A DNA stretch of 64,000 nucleotides, from positions 62,001 to 126,000 of the forward strand of contig JAIOZK010000010.1 in NCBI GenBank assembly GCA_021740625.1, read 5' to 3'. Every line of letters starts with the position of its first letter. The first letter of the stretch is position 1. This document shows, piece after piece, positions 29,887 through 38,507 of this stretch. Under the pieces are notes generated by a model, which was given only the letters and a program-made list of their open reading frames with translations, searched no databases and had not been told where the DNA came from. The stretch comes from Bacteroidales bacterium (GTDB lineage: Bacteria > Bacteroidota > Bacteroidia > Bacteroidales > JAIOZK01). A program made the position numbers and the translations under genes.

Positions 29887-30966
29887 ATGAAAACGACCAA
29901 ATCTTTATGGCTTTTTATTTTTTTGCTTGTCCCGCATTTATTTTTTTTAAATGGTCAGGCCCAGGAGCAGAAACTCCAATCATTTACACAATACGATTTT
30001 GTCCCGGGGGACGAGATTTTGTTCTATGATGACTTTTCGCAGGACGCCATAGGTGACTTTCCAGCCTTGTGGACAACAAATGGCAGTGGAGAAGTGAAAA
30101 CCCTTAACATAGTATCCGGGAATTGGTTTCATATGAATGGAGATGAAGCTGTTTATTCTGTTATTCAGCCAATAAGCTTTCCTGATAATTTTATTATAAC
30201 CTTTGATTTGGTTGTGGATGACGAATTCACAGAATTCGAATTGACCTTATATGAAGGAGATGTAGATATTGAAATGAATACCGATTATTATCCCGGCCTG
30301 AGAGGCCTGCAAATCTGGCCATGCTCTGAGTATGGAGGAGGCTGGAGGTCCAAAGGCTTTGATGAGGAAAACTGGTTGGAAGGTAGCTCGGAGAAGAATC
30401 CGATACTCAGCGGAGAACTTAATCATGTTATTATATGGATACAAAACAGACGGGTTAGAATTTATCACCGGGGAGAAAAAGTACTGGACGGACCTACTAC
30501 AATTGTTAAGGGCACAAAGTTTAACCGCTTGCGGTTTTGTTGCTGGGATTCGGAAAGTAAACCCTTCCTTACAAACCTTCAAATCAGCACTGCCGCTCCC
30601 GATACAAGAAGCAAACTCATCACCGAAGGGAAGTTGATTTCGTACGGAATTTATTTTGATAGTGGAAAGGATTTAGTAAAACCCGAATCCTATGGTGCAT
30701 TAAATGATATTGCCAATGTGTTGAAAGAGAATCCTGGTGTGCGTGTAAATATCATTGGTCATACCGACAGCGATGGGGATGAGGCAATGAATCTCGACTT
30801 ATCCAGGCGGCGTGCCGAATCTGTAAAAAGTGAATTGATCAAGACTTTTAATGCCGATGCTGCGATGCTGGAAACCGATGGTGCAGGCGAAAGTCAGCCG
30901 CTTGCTTCAAATGCAAGCCCGGAAGGAAAAGCCAAAAACCGCAGGGTGGAATTCATCAAATTATAA
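29887..30966 (+). CDS. Exported protein with lectin-like N-terminal domain and C-terminal OmpA domain
   Basis: The protein has 359 residues and a signal peptide (WLFIFLLVPHLFFLNGQAQ). An N-terminal region from GDEILFYDDFSQDAIGDFP to about residue 235 looks like a concanavalin-type beta sandwich (NFIITFDLVVDDEFTEFELT). The C-terminal OmpA domain is clear: IYFDSGKDLVKPES, then NIIGHTDSDGD, ending LSRRRAESVKSELI and KNRRVEFIKL. It should bind peptidoglycan and sit in the outer membrane or periplasm. It is the first of four similarly oriented secreted-protein genes. Confidence 0.85.
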   Translation: MKTTKSLWLFIFLLVPHLFFLNGQAQEQKLQSFTQYDFVPGDEILFYDDFSQDAIGDFPALWTTNGSGEVKTLNIVSGNWFHMNGDEAVYSVIQPISFPDNFIITFDLVVDDEFTEFELTLYEGDVDIEMNTDYYPGLRGLQIWPCSEYGGGWRSKGFDEENWLEGSSEKNPILSGELNHVIIWIQNRRVRIYHRGEKVLDGPTTIVKGTKFNRLRFCCWDSESKPFLTNLQISTAAPDTRSKLITEGKLISYGIYFDSGKDLVKPESYGALNDIANVLKENPGVRVNIIGHTDSDGDEAMNLDLSRRRAESVKSELIKTFNADAAMLETDGAGESQPLASNASPEGKAKNRRVEFIKL

Positions 30967-30986
30967 ACTAATTAAAATTAAACTAT

Positions 30987-31646
30987 ATGAAAAATCTTCG
31001 TGAGTATTTGATCATGAGCATTTTGTCTTTGTTGATGGTAAATTGTTCGGGCAATACAAATGAAAAGGAAATTGTTTCCGTAGCTGAAACAGAAAGCAAT
31101 GAAGTCACTCTTGCAGCGGCAGAGCAAAATCAGGTTCCGGTAAAACCTTATGATATTAAATCGGGCTACATTAAGTACAAAAGCAAAGCATCGGGCTTTG
31201 ATCTTATCACCGAAAGATGGTTCGATGATTACGGTGCACTTCAATATGAAGAAAATTATATGATACTTGGTGGAGAGAAGAGTGGGTCATCCACATTGAT
31301 CAGGGATGGAAGCAGGTATACCTGGGACTTTGATAGTTCGGAAGGCCAATGTTTCAAAAATTATACGACCCCTAAAAATTCTTATGATGAACTCACACAA
31401 AGGGAAATTGACCGATACGGAATTAAGATGCTTGGAGAGGAAGAAGTTATGGGCAAAATTTGCCAGAAGCTGAGTACAGAGAAGCCGGCTAAAACCCTGC
31501 AATGGATCTGGAAAGGGCTTGCCCTGAAATCTGTATCCGAATTTGGTAAACAGGAAATTTCTATTGATGCAATAGAATTGAAAGAAGGTGAAGTTGATGC
31601 TTCGAAATTTGTTATGCCTGATGGTATTGCTTTTCAGGATATGTGA
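30987..31646 (+). CDS. Lipoprotein with DUF4412/LolA-like beta domain
   Basis: The protein has 219 residues. The lipobox is SLLMVNCSG, so Cys is at the start of the mature protein, followed by a short Thr/Asn/Glu linker. The domain includes AGFDLI-type strands and a typical end, EEVMGKICQKLS then WIWKGLALKSVSEFG, like DUF4412-type proteins, which often have LolA-like folds. The family is inferred. It starts 20 nt after the OmpA-domain gene and is probably cotranscribed. Confidence 0.75.
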   Translation: MKNLREYLIMSILSLLMVNCSGNTNEKEIVSVAETESNEVTLAAAEQNQVPVKPYDIKSGYIKYKSKASGFDLITERWFDDYGALQYEENYMILGGEKSGSSTLIRDGSRYTWDFDSSEGQCFKNYTTPKNSYDELTQREIDRYGIKMLGEEEVMGKICQKLSTEKPAKTLQWIWKGLALKSVSEFGKQEISIDAIELKEGEVDASKFVMPDGIAFQDM

Positions 31647-31686
31647 TCCTGATAGTTCTTCTTTTTATTCCTTAAAAAATGTAAAT

Positions 31687-32439
31687 GTGGAAAGAATATT
31701 GATTCTCTTGGTATTGTCCTTCTCCTGTTATGTGGTGAAAGCCCAGGCAACTGCTGAATCCTTATTGAATGAACTTCCACCCATTCCTGAAAACCTATGC
31801 ATTGCGTCCACAGATGCTATGGACAATTTTGAGAAAGGCATAAGGGCTGTTGAGGTTAAGATAGAAAATATTCAATTGCAGGAGAAAAGCAAAAGAGAAA
31901 AAGCCGAGGAAGAAATAGGATTTAATCAATCCATCTTCCAAAACCCTGCAGCAGAGGCCAGGTTGACAGCTATTGGGGCAGATATTGAAAAATGTCGCAT
32001 AAAACTTAATGATGCCTATGGTAAATACATTGAGGAAAAAATTGCAGTGCAGGAGAAGATCGGGCTTGGTTTTCATCAAAGAAGTTATGATTTAAGCCAG
32101 GAATACTGGGAAGCCAAACAAAACGGAGGAAATACCCAACATATACAGGATAAAATAATTGCTTTTGTGCAATTCCGCTGTGATACACTTTCTCAAATTC
32201 AGCGCAGGAATATTGAAACTGCACATGACTTATTGCTGAATCAATGGGAAATTTATGAGAAAATGAATGCCATGCAGGATGAGTCAAGCCGGATCATGTT
32301 CACAGGCTATCCGCATTCAACCCAGAATGGAGGCTTCCTGTTGGACGGGATTAAGTTATACATTGAAGAATTGCGCAAAGCCTTTGAATGGAATCCTGCA
32401 AATGTGGTAATGGACGAACTCGGAGTCGGATCACAATAA
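31687..32439 (+). CDS. Exported alpha-helical protein of unknown function
   Basis: The frame also extends upstream into the preceding gene, but GTG at 31687-31689 starts a clean signal peptide (MERILILLVLSFSCYVVKAQ), so that start is preferred. The mature part, about 230 residues, is rich in charged helices (EVKIENIQLQEKSKREKAEE, DIEKCRIKLNDAYGKYIEEK) with several predicted coiled coils and a proline-rich N terminus (LPPIPENLC). I recognise no family. It follows the lipoprotein by 40 nt and is probably part of the same transcript. Confidence 0.7.
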   Translation: MERILILLVLSFSCYVVKAQATAESLLNELPPIPENLCIASTDAMDNFEKGIRAVEVKIENIQLQEKSKREKAEEEIGFNQSIFQNPAAEARLTAIGADIEKCRIKLNDAYGKYIEEKIAVQEKIGLGFHQRSYDLSQEYWEAKQNGGNTQHIQDKIIAFVQFRCDTLSQIQRRNIETAHDLLLNQWEIYEKMNAMQDESSRIMFTGYPHSTQNGGFLLDGIKLYIEELRKAFEWNPANVVMDELGVGSQ

Positions 32440-32476
32440 AGTCAATCAATTTAAAGTGCCCCTAAAATAATTAATT

Positions 32477-33748
32477 ATGAAATTCAAGTTTAAAGTAACT
32501 GTTTTTCTCTTTTACATTTTTTCTGTTTCTGGTTTTGCCCAGCATAAACCATTTTCAAACGAGGTGGTTATTAGCAAGGCCGGAAATGAAATGATGCCTT
32601 ATGTGAAAGGGGAAGTGGTTTTAGAAGATTTTCATAATGATGCCCGTTCTTTGTCACTTTTTTCAAAACCGCATATTGATGAGTTCCGGGAAAGAATTGA
32701 TCAGCTAACCAGCATTATTTCTTCATGGGATAAGCTTAATCCCCCGCAAGGATTTAAAGTGATTTTTGGCAAATCTGTTAATACATGGGAATATAGCAAT
32801 GAGTTTAAGCTATTGACAGATGATTCCTGGTCGGTAACTGCTGCAAGTGTCGAGCTGTATTTTCATCCTTACTTCAAGGGCGTCGACGGCAATCCGTTTA
32901 TTAACCGGAAAATATCTTCGGCTGCATACATTTACTTTAACAATCCATTTGTTTTGGCAGGTGCACCGCTTATCGAGGATATTTATCCCGGTCCGCGCAA
33001 AGCTGCCGATTTTCATGGTTTCCCTGTATTTCGAACCAACCGCCAGGAAGTTACTATTATCAGTAAAAAGAGCATTCCCCTTTTTATACCTGTTTCGCAG
33101 GAAGACTATCTGCATACATTGATTGCCAACCTGGAAAGGCGCATTGAAAATGACCGTCAATTCCAGGATGAACCGGAAAACAAGCAAAACATGAAAATGC
33201 TGGCTGCCGGGAAGGCTGAGCGACAGGCCGAGATGGAAAAAGCCTATCAGGAATTGTTTAAATACGATAAAAATGCAGCAGAGAATTTGAAAAAAAACTT
33301 TTTTGAAATAGAAGAAATGATTTTAGCCGAATCAATGGGCAATGATGGCGAAGTATCAGGTGAGGCGGCAGCAGGAGGAAGCATTACATTTATGCAGGAG
33401 ATTATTCATGAATTGGAATCGGAACTTGCATCTCTCTCTCCCGAAGAACGGCAACGGCAAGCATTTTATGATGTCAACGCCATGGAGGATTTCAATAATC
33501 AATCGGGACTTGTTCCAAATGGGAACCTTACGAATTCAGATCCCCTGGTGCGAATAAACAAAGGGCTTGTCGATCCGGCAAACCCCAATCTTCAACTGAT
33601 TGCCATTCGCTGGTTTGTGGGTACAAGAGCAGATATCCCCCGTTTATACAACGAAGGGAAAGATGGCCATCTCCTGGCCGATTTTAACATGGCTGAACTC
33701 TACAAGCAAAATAGCATCTGGAAGCAAATTAGCGGGATGTTGTTTTGA
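32477..33748 (+). CDS. Exported protein of unknown function
   Basis: The protein has 423 residues with signal peptide KFKVTVFLFYIFSVSGFAQ. The mature N-terminal part has short beta/aromatic segments (SWSVTAASVELYFHPYFKGV, FRTNRQEVTIISKKSIPLFI), and the middle has a charged helical region (FRERIDQLTSIISSWDK, GKAERQAEMEKAYQELFKYD). No domain is recognised. The C terminus is acidic/hydrophobic and lacks a T9SS motif. It closes the four-gene secreted-protein cluster, 37 nt after the helical protein. Confidence 0.7.
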   Translation: MKFKFKVTVFLFYIFSVSGFAQHKPFSNEVVISKAGNEMMPYVKGEVVLEDFHNDARSLSLFSKPHIDEFRERIDQLTSIISSWDKLNPPQGFKVIFGKSVNTWEYSNEFKLLTDDSWSVTAASVELYFHPYFKGVDGNPFINRKISSAAYIYFNNPFVLAGAPLIEDIYPGPRKAADFHGFPVFRTNRQEVTIISKKSIPLFIPVSQEDYLHTLIANLERRIENDRQFQDEPENKQNMKMLAAGKAERQAEMEKAYQELFKYDKNAAENLKKNFFEIEEMILAESMGNDGEVSGEAAAGGSITFMQEIIHELESELASLSPEERQRQAFYDVNAMEDFNNQSGLVPNGNLTNSDPLVRINKGLVDPANPNLQLIAIRWFVGTRADIPRLYNEGKDGHLLADFNMAELYKQNSIWKQISGMLF

Positions 33749-33886
33749 ATTGTAGTGATGGTGTGGTAGTTGTCTTTTTAGAAAGCCTCTCAGAATTGAA
33801 AAAAATGCTCATCTGCGGCTGTAACCGATTTTTCTCCTCTTTGTTTTGTTATTGAATTTGGAAGTTGCATAGCTGTGGGAGAATTT

Positions 33887-33944
33887 ATCCGATCAATCGC
33901 TAATTGCGGTTTATTTGACCAAACGGCCTTTCAATTGATCGGAT
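33887..33944. repeat. 11-bp inverted repeat with 36-nt loop
   Basis: ATCCGATCAAT at 33887-33897 is exactly inverted at 33934-33944 (ATTGATCGGAT). It is not followed by a T run in either direction, so it is not a typical terminator. Confidence 0.5.
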
Positions 33945-34000
33945 CACTTACCTGGGCACAACAAAAACCGTCTAAAATGCGGTCGTCCCTGCTAGTAACA

Positions 34001-34029
34001 AAAAAAGCAGCCCTAAATAAGCTGCCTTT
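34001..34029 (-). terminator. Rho-independent terminator after the aldehyde oxidoreductase gene
   Basis: On the minus strand AAAGGCAGC pairs with GCTGCTTT around a 9-nt loop, followed by a T run. Confidence 0.75.
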
Positions 34030-34050
34030 CATCATCTTGTTAATTAACTT

Positions 34051-36219
34051 TTAGAATTTGTCACCTTGCAGTGGTTCCACAATTTCTATGAGTTCGGGAA
34101 GGTCCATTCCAAGTTCATTGAGATGTTCAATGGTTGGGACACCGTTTTTCGTCCAGCCGCGGCGTTTGTAAACCGCATCTAACAATTGTTCGTATTGATC
34201 TTCACGATATTTCCGTGTGATCTTTAGTTTCTCTTCCGTTGATTTTCCTTCCGGATCAATGCCCATCTTTTCCTTCAACTGTTTATCATAGCGCTCTGCC
34301 CTGGATTCATATTCCTCAACGGTAACCGGTCCGGCTGCACGGAAGGGTTGCTTGTCATGTTTTCTCAAACCATATCCCCTGCGGATATTAAAGATCCGCT
34401 GGAAGTTGTACACCCTTTCTGATTGTCTGATCATTTCGTGCTTGTCGAAAGGTTTTCCGGTGACGGCGGTGTAAAGCGTAACATAATTGTCAACATGCTC
34501 AGGTACTTTTTCCGGTTCGTCCTGTTCTGCATTGTCAGCAGGTTCCACATCGTTCCATGGGAGTTTGCAAAGCCCTTGCAATCCAAACCAGGTTCTGAAC
34601 ATTGGAAAATAGTGCAATGCATTGGCTTTATCTTCGAATGAGGGAATCTGGTTGTTTACCATGTCCATGAAGATCAGCCAGGCTTCGTCATGCTGTGGGC
34701 CTTTGTTGGTCATAGCAAAACCGCCTTGTTGTGCCAGAGATTCCTTTGAAACATATTCCGAGTATTCCAGGCCTTTGTTTTCCATGGCGATGTCCTGCAG
34801 GTAGTCGGGATCGCCCCAGCCTTTCTCGCTGAACATTTCTTTCATCTTTCTGGTTCCCATGCCAGCAATCTTTCCGAATCCCTCTCCGCGTGCGAGTTGG
34901 TGCATGAGTTCCATGGCAGAATCGGCATTGCCGAAGTTGAGTTTTAGTCCACCTGTCCTTTCGTCATTCAGAATGCCCGCTTCATAGCATTCCATCACGA
35001 AGGCGACGATGGTTCCCCATGAAATTGTACAGATACCGTATGTATCGCAATAAAAATTAGCCTCAATGATATAGTCCGGATTGAAAATACCACAATTGGA
35101 TCCGAGTCCGCCTGCGTTTTCATATTCCGGTCCGTCTACGATCACCTTTTGTCCTTTGTAAGGACCTGTCCTCAATTCATACTGATCGACTCCTTTGGCG
35201 CAGCTCATGTTACAACCGATCCAGCATCCATCTGGTATTCCCTGGGTAAATCTGGATTTCCAAACCTCTGAATGGATAGCATCTGCTTCGGGGTGGCTAC
35301 CGAATTTGTAGTTGTTTACAGGAAGCAGGTCGTAATCATTCATGATGTTGACCAGGTGTGCCGTGCCTTTGGTCCTCATTTCAGCCTGTTCGTCATCCAG
35401 CTCCCGCATTTCTTTGTTAAACCGTTTGCCTCTTTCGATGATGGCCTGCATATCTGCAACATTGTTCAGGTTGCCTTTAACACCCGGGATTTTAGCAACA
35501 ATGGCTTTCACCTTTTTGTCTCTGAAAACAGTGCCAATGCCTCCACGGCCAGCCTGCTTCAGGCGCACCAGTTTACGTTTCGAATCATAAAAGCTGAAGT
35601 TCAGCATGCCGATGAGTGAATTTTCTGCAGCCGCACCCGAAGAAACCACCCCGATATTCCGTTTGTCTTTTTCGTTATCCGCATACATTTCGGTAAGTCT
35701 TTCGGCGAGTTCATGGCTATCGACCACACCATCATAATCCACTTCGTTGATTTCTACTTTGTGGTTAACACCATCGATAAAGATCACCACATCTTTTTCA
35801 GCTTTTCCCTGCAATTCGAGTGCATCAAATCCGGCAAATTTCAGATAAGGACCAAAAAATCCACCGACATTGCTGTCGATCGGAATATCCGTCTGTGGAG
35901 AAATGGAAACGCAAATTGCTTTTCCTGTCCCCGAATACTGGGTAATTCCACCAATGGGGCCTGAGGAGATATTGATCTCATTTTCAGGATCGTTCCATTT
36001 GGTATCTGGTTTTGTGGCATCCCATAAAAGTTTGAGGTCATATCCGCGTCCGCCAATAAACTTTTCTTTCATCTGCGGATCGACGTCTTTTTCCTTAATC
36101 TCTTTGCCTGAGACGTTCACATAGAGTATTTTATCGGTATATCCCCTGTAAAGTGGCTTCCAGTCATATTTCCATTCCTTCAGCAGCTTGTGGCTCTTTT
36201 TCATTTCTTCAGCGGTCAT
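34051..36219 (-). CDS. Aldehyde:ferredoxin oxidoreductase (tungsten-pterin family)
   Basis: This 722-residue member of the AOR family oxidises aldehydes to acids with a tungstopterin and a [4Fe-4S] cluster, passing electrons to ferredoxin. The N-terminal cofactor domain shows FIGGRGYDLKLLWD, SSGPIGGITQYSGTGKA and SNVGGFFGPYLKFAGFD, the family pterin-binding pattern. Cluster ligands are probably Cys332, Cys336 and Cys340 (GCWIGCNMSC) and Cys551 (LQGLCKLPW). The spacing is Cys-x3-Cys-x3-Cys rather than the Cys-x2-Cys-x3-Cys of Pyrococcus AOR. The length, about 100 residues more than Pyrococcus AOR, includes a long N terminus. WtpABC in the same region could supply tungstate. Confidence 0.9.
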   Translation of the reverse strand: MTAEEMKKSHKLLKEWKYDWKPLYRGYTDKILYVNVSGKEIKEKDVDPQMKEKFIGGRGYDLKLLWDATKPDTKWNDPENEINISSGPIGGITQYSGTGKAICVSISPQTDIPIDSNVGGFFGPYLKFAGFDALELQGKAEKDVVIFIDGVNHKVEINEVDYDGVVDSHELAERLTEMYADNEKDKRNIGVVSSGAAAENSLIGMLNFSFYDSKRKLVRLKQAGRGGIGTVFRDKKVKAIVAKIPGVKGNLNNVADMQAIIERGKRFNKEMRELDDEQAEMRTKGTAHLVNIMNDYDLLPVNNYKFGSHPEADAIHSEVWKSRFTQGIPDGCWIGCNMSCAKGVDQYELRTGPYKGQKVIVDGPEYENAGGLGSNCGIFNPDYIIEANFYCDTYGICTISWGTIVAFVMECYEAGILNDERTGGLKLNFGNADSAMELMHQLARGEGFGKIAGMGTRKMKEMFSEKGWGDPDYLQDIAMENKGLEYSEYVSKESLAQQGGFAMTNKGPQHDEAWLIFMDMVNNQIPSFEDKANALHYFPMFRTWFGLQGLCKLPWNDVEPADNAEQDEPEKVPEHVDNYVTLYTAVTGKPFDKHEMIRQSERVYNFQRIFNIRRGYGLRKHDKQPFRAAGPVTVEEYESRAERYDKQLKEKMGIDPEGKSTEEKLKITRKYREDQYEQLLDAVYKRRGWTKNGVPTIEHLNELGMDLPELIEIVEPLQGDKF

Positions 36220-36254
36220 ATCACTTGTTTTTTAATGTTTTACAAACCCTTTTG

Positions 36255-36262
36255 CAAATTTA
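36255..36262 (-). promoter_or_regulatory. Putative -7 element of the aldehyde oxidoreductase gene
   Basis: The minus strand reads TAAATTTG, 35 nt before the ATG. No clear -33 element is present; the dyad at 36295-36316 is immediately upstream of it. Confidence 0.4.
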
Positions 36263-36294
36263 TGTATTGTTAACGAATTAACACACAGCATTTT

Positions 36295-36316
36295 GATATG
36301 CAAACAGGTGCATATC
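36295..36316. promoter_or_regulatory. Candidate operator dyad upstream of the aldehyde oxidoreductase
   Basis: GATATGCA and TGCATATC form a perfect 8-bp dyad around AACAGG. The right arm extends to CATATCGG, and its reverse complement CCGATATG also occurs in front of the ModE-like gene. It could be a site for a metal-responsive regulator; no known consensus was checked. Confidence 0.4.
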
Positions 36317-36504
36317 GGTCAATCTATCTTAAAATATTGCCCAGTATGGGATTACAGGGGAAATTTAGACGGATTATAAATTAACGCGTTTGACAATGTT
36401 TCATTGGATGATCATATCGAAACTGAAAACGAATCATGAAGAACTTGATGTGCAAAAAGTATTCAGTAAAATATTGAGTTTAAAACCATGTGTTTGATAA
36501 TGCT

Positions 36505-36512
36505 TACTTTTG
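36505..36512 (+). promoter_or_regulatory. Putative -7 element of the two-component operon
   Basis: TACTTTTG lies 21 nt upstream of ATG 36533. This supports the shorter start of the kinase, since the longer frame would begin upstream of the predicted transcript start. Confidence 0.4.
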
Positions 36513-36532
36513 TCGTGAACGTTTACAAAAAT

Positions 36533-37480
36533 ATGTATACCCTGATTGCTCTGATCATATCGATCATACTGCAATTCATTGCGGCAGTGATCGCGTTGCG
36601 TCTGACAAAAAAAACAAAGTACAGACTTTCCTGGATCCTAATTTCAGTTGGATTTTTATTCATGGCGATCAGGCGTTTTCTGGAGCTTTTATCTTTCACC
36701 CGGGAGGAATATTCGGCAAAGCTGAATGATTTCAATGCCTGGTTAACGGTGCTTACATCTCTCGTAATTACTGCGGGTGTAATCCTGATCAGTGAATTGT
36801 TCAATTACCTGGGCCGGGTGGAAAGGATCAGGAAGGAAGCCCAGAAAAGAGTACTTGATGCCATTATCAAAACCGAGGAGAATGAAAGAAAACGTTTTGC
36901 CAAAGACCTGCATGATGGCCTCGGCCCCATTTTATCAAGTGTAAAAATGTCAATATCACATCTGGCCAAGCTTGAGAAAGACAATCAAAACAAGGAAATC
37001 ATTCTGAACACGGACATGGCCATCAATGAAGCTATCAAAAGCCTGAAAGAGATCTCAAATAACCTGAGTCCTCATATATTGAGTAACTTTGGCCTGGTAA
37101 GCGCCGTCAGGAATTTTACGAAGAAACTTGAGGAAGCTCAGTCTGTGCGGATTTCTTTTAAGACGAACCTGGAAAATGAAAGGCTGGATGAAAATATTGA
37201 AGTGGTCATTTACAGGGTGATCTGTGAACTGTTGAATAATACCCTGCAGCATGCGGGGGCGAAGAATATTACGATCGTGTTGAACAAGGAACAGAAACAA
37301 CTGATGCTTGCATACCGGGATGATGGTAAAGGTTTCGATGTCGAAAAGATTCTGGGTGGAGAACGCAGTGGTATGGGGTTTTCAAACATGATTTCCCGCA
37401 TTCATACCATCAAAGGTAGTTTTGATGTGCAAAGTGAAAAGAATAAAGGAACTGAAGTAATGATCAGAATTAAACTGTAA
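36533..37480 (+). CDS. NarL-type sensor histidine kinase (HisKA_3)
   Basis: The protein has 315 residues. It begins with about three hydrophobic helices (MYTLIALIISIILQFIAAVI and following) and a signalling helix. The HisKA_3 phosphorylation motif is KRFAKDLHDGLGPILSSVK (His in LHDGLGP), followed by a HATPase domain with NNTLQHAGAKNITIVL (N box) and a G box near GMGFSNM. No periplasmic sensor domain is visible, so sensing may occur in the membrane. An upstream ATG at 36488 is possible but lies before the predicted transcription start. The response regulator follows with a 3-nt gap. Confidence 0.88.
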   Translation: MYTLIALIISIILQFIAAVIALRLTKKTKYRLSWILISVGFLFMAIRRFLELLSFTREEYSAKLNDFNAWLTVLTSLVITAGVILISELFNYLGRVERIRKEAQKRVLDAIIKTEENERKRFAKDLHDGLGPILSSVKMSISHLAKLEKDNQNKEIILNTDMAINEAIKSLKEISNNLSPHILSNFGLVSAVRNFTKKLEEAQSVRISFKTNLENERLDENIEVVIYRVICELLNNTLQHAGAKNITIVLNKEQKQLMLAYRDDGKGFDVEKILGGERSGMGFSNMISRIHTIKGSFDVQSEKNKGTEVMIRIKL

Positions 37481-37483
37481 ATC

Positions 37484-38125
37484 ATGGATAAGATCAAGAT
37501 CGTGCTGGCAGATGATCACAAGCTATTCAGGAACGGACTGAAATTGTTGCTGAATTCATATCCCAATATTGATGTTATTGCCGAATATGCCGATGGTAAG
37601 AGTCTTGTTGAAAAGATACATCATTATCAGGACAGCATAGTGTTGATCGATATCGACATGCCCTTTTTGAATGGAATAGAAGCAAGTAAAAAAATCATTG
37701 CTGAATTTCCGGCCATGAAGATCATTGCGCTTTCAATGTATGGGGAAGAGGAGTATTATTATAAAATGATCGATGCTGGGGCCAGGGGTTTCCTGCTAAA
37801 GGATTCCGATATCAACGAAGTGAGGGAAGCCATTGAAACAGTGAAGAGCGGCGGGAGTTACTTTTCTCCGGAAATCCTTTACAAAGTGGTCAGGAATATC
37901 AAAAACATGCAGCCCGTACAAAATGATTTTAATCTGTCAGAAAGAGAATACGAAGTGTTGTATCACATCTGCAAAGGGTTCAACAATCAGGAAATCGCAG
38001 ACAAACTTTGCATCAGCAAAAGAACTGTGGATAAACACAGGTCCAATTTGCTTAGCAAAACAGATTCAAAAAATACAGCCAGCCTGGTGATGTTTGCCAT
38101 TAAAAACAAAATTGTAGAAATCTGA
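37484..38125 (+). CDS. NarL/FixJ-family response regulator
   Basis: The protein has 213 residues. The receiver domain has acidic residues in KIKIVLADDHKLFRN and the phosphoacceptor Asp in VLIDIDMPFLNG; the conserved Thr/Ser and Lys regions are IALSMYGEEE and GFLLKDSD. The C-terminal LuxR DNA-binding domain shows LSEREYEVLYHICKGFNNQE and IADKLCISKRTVDKHRSNLL. It pairs with the upstream HisKA_3 kinase. Target genes are unknown; the pst operon is downstream but has its own promoter-like sequence. Confidence 0.92.
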   Translation: MDKIKIVLADDHKLFRNGLKLLLNSYPNIDVIAEYADGKSLVEKIHHYQDSIVLIDIDMPFLNGIEASKKIIAEFPAMKIIALSMYGEEEYYYKMIDAGARGFLLKDSDINEVREAIETVKSGGSYFSPEILYKVVRNIKNMQPVQNDFNLSEREYEVLYHICKGFNNQEIADKLCISKRTVDKHRSNLLSKTDSKNTASLVMFAIKNKIVEI

Positions 38126-38218
38126 TCCAAACAGGTTTTCCCTCGTGGGTATAAACGCGTAGGTATTTTTACTTATATCTTTTGGTGTTTTTAATTCTCA
38201 ATTTAAGTATTTGACGGG

Positions 38219-38249
38219 TTTTCCAAAGGCAATAGCCATCCTAATTTTG
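38219..38249 (+). promoter_or_regulatory. Putative promoter of the pst operon
   Basis: TAATTTTG (38242-38249) matches TAnnTTTG, with a TTTT exactly 19 nt before it (38219-38222). Transcription would begin near 38256 and include the repeat. Confidence 0.45.
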
Positions 38250-38258
38250 TTCCTGTTA

Positions 38259-38504
38259 TTAAATCAGTGAGACTGTTATTTTCAGGAGTGTGAGCGAACT
38301 GAAAAAACAAAGTCGAACTATTTGCCTGCCGGCGAGGCAGGGATCCCGAGCTTCCGCGAGTGCTGAAGCTGCTCTGCGGAGAGGCTGTCGAGGGGTTTAC
38401 AGGGTATTACTTGCCTGACGGCAGTCAGGTTCTCCGCTCCTTGGTGCGAATCAATCGAATATTTCACCTCGATACCCCGCAAGCTTGTCTCGGGGTAGTT
38501 CATT
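38259..38504 (+). repeat. Dispersed ~240-bp structured repeat, copy 2
   Basis: It begins with the same TTAAATCAGTGAGACTG as copy 1 at 22842 and ends with the same GATACCCCGC...CGGGGTA hairpin. Differences are small substitutions and one inserted palindromic patch (GCCTGCCGGCGAGGC, near 38321-38340). Its end lies 4 nt before the ATG of the next ORF. Confidence 0.75.
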
Positions 38505-38507
38505 ACA

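Larger units (their letters stand above)
33749..34050. other. Intergenic stretch between convergent genes
   Basis: About 300 nt with no credible ORF. It contains an inverted repeat (33887-33944) and the terminator of the aldehyde oxidoreductase gene. Confidence 0.6.
38126..38507. other. Leader region of the pst operon with dispersed repeat
   Basis: About 380 nt without a gene. It holds a promoter-like sequence and the second copy of the dispersed repeat, which would therefore be transcribed as a long leader. Confidence 0.5.

Noticed and set aside
31588-31686. Upstream extension of the helical secreted protein
   Set aside because: The extension overlaps the lipoprotein gene. GTG at 31687 gives a clean signal peptide.
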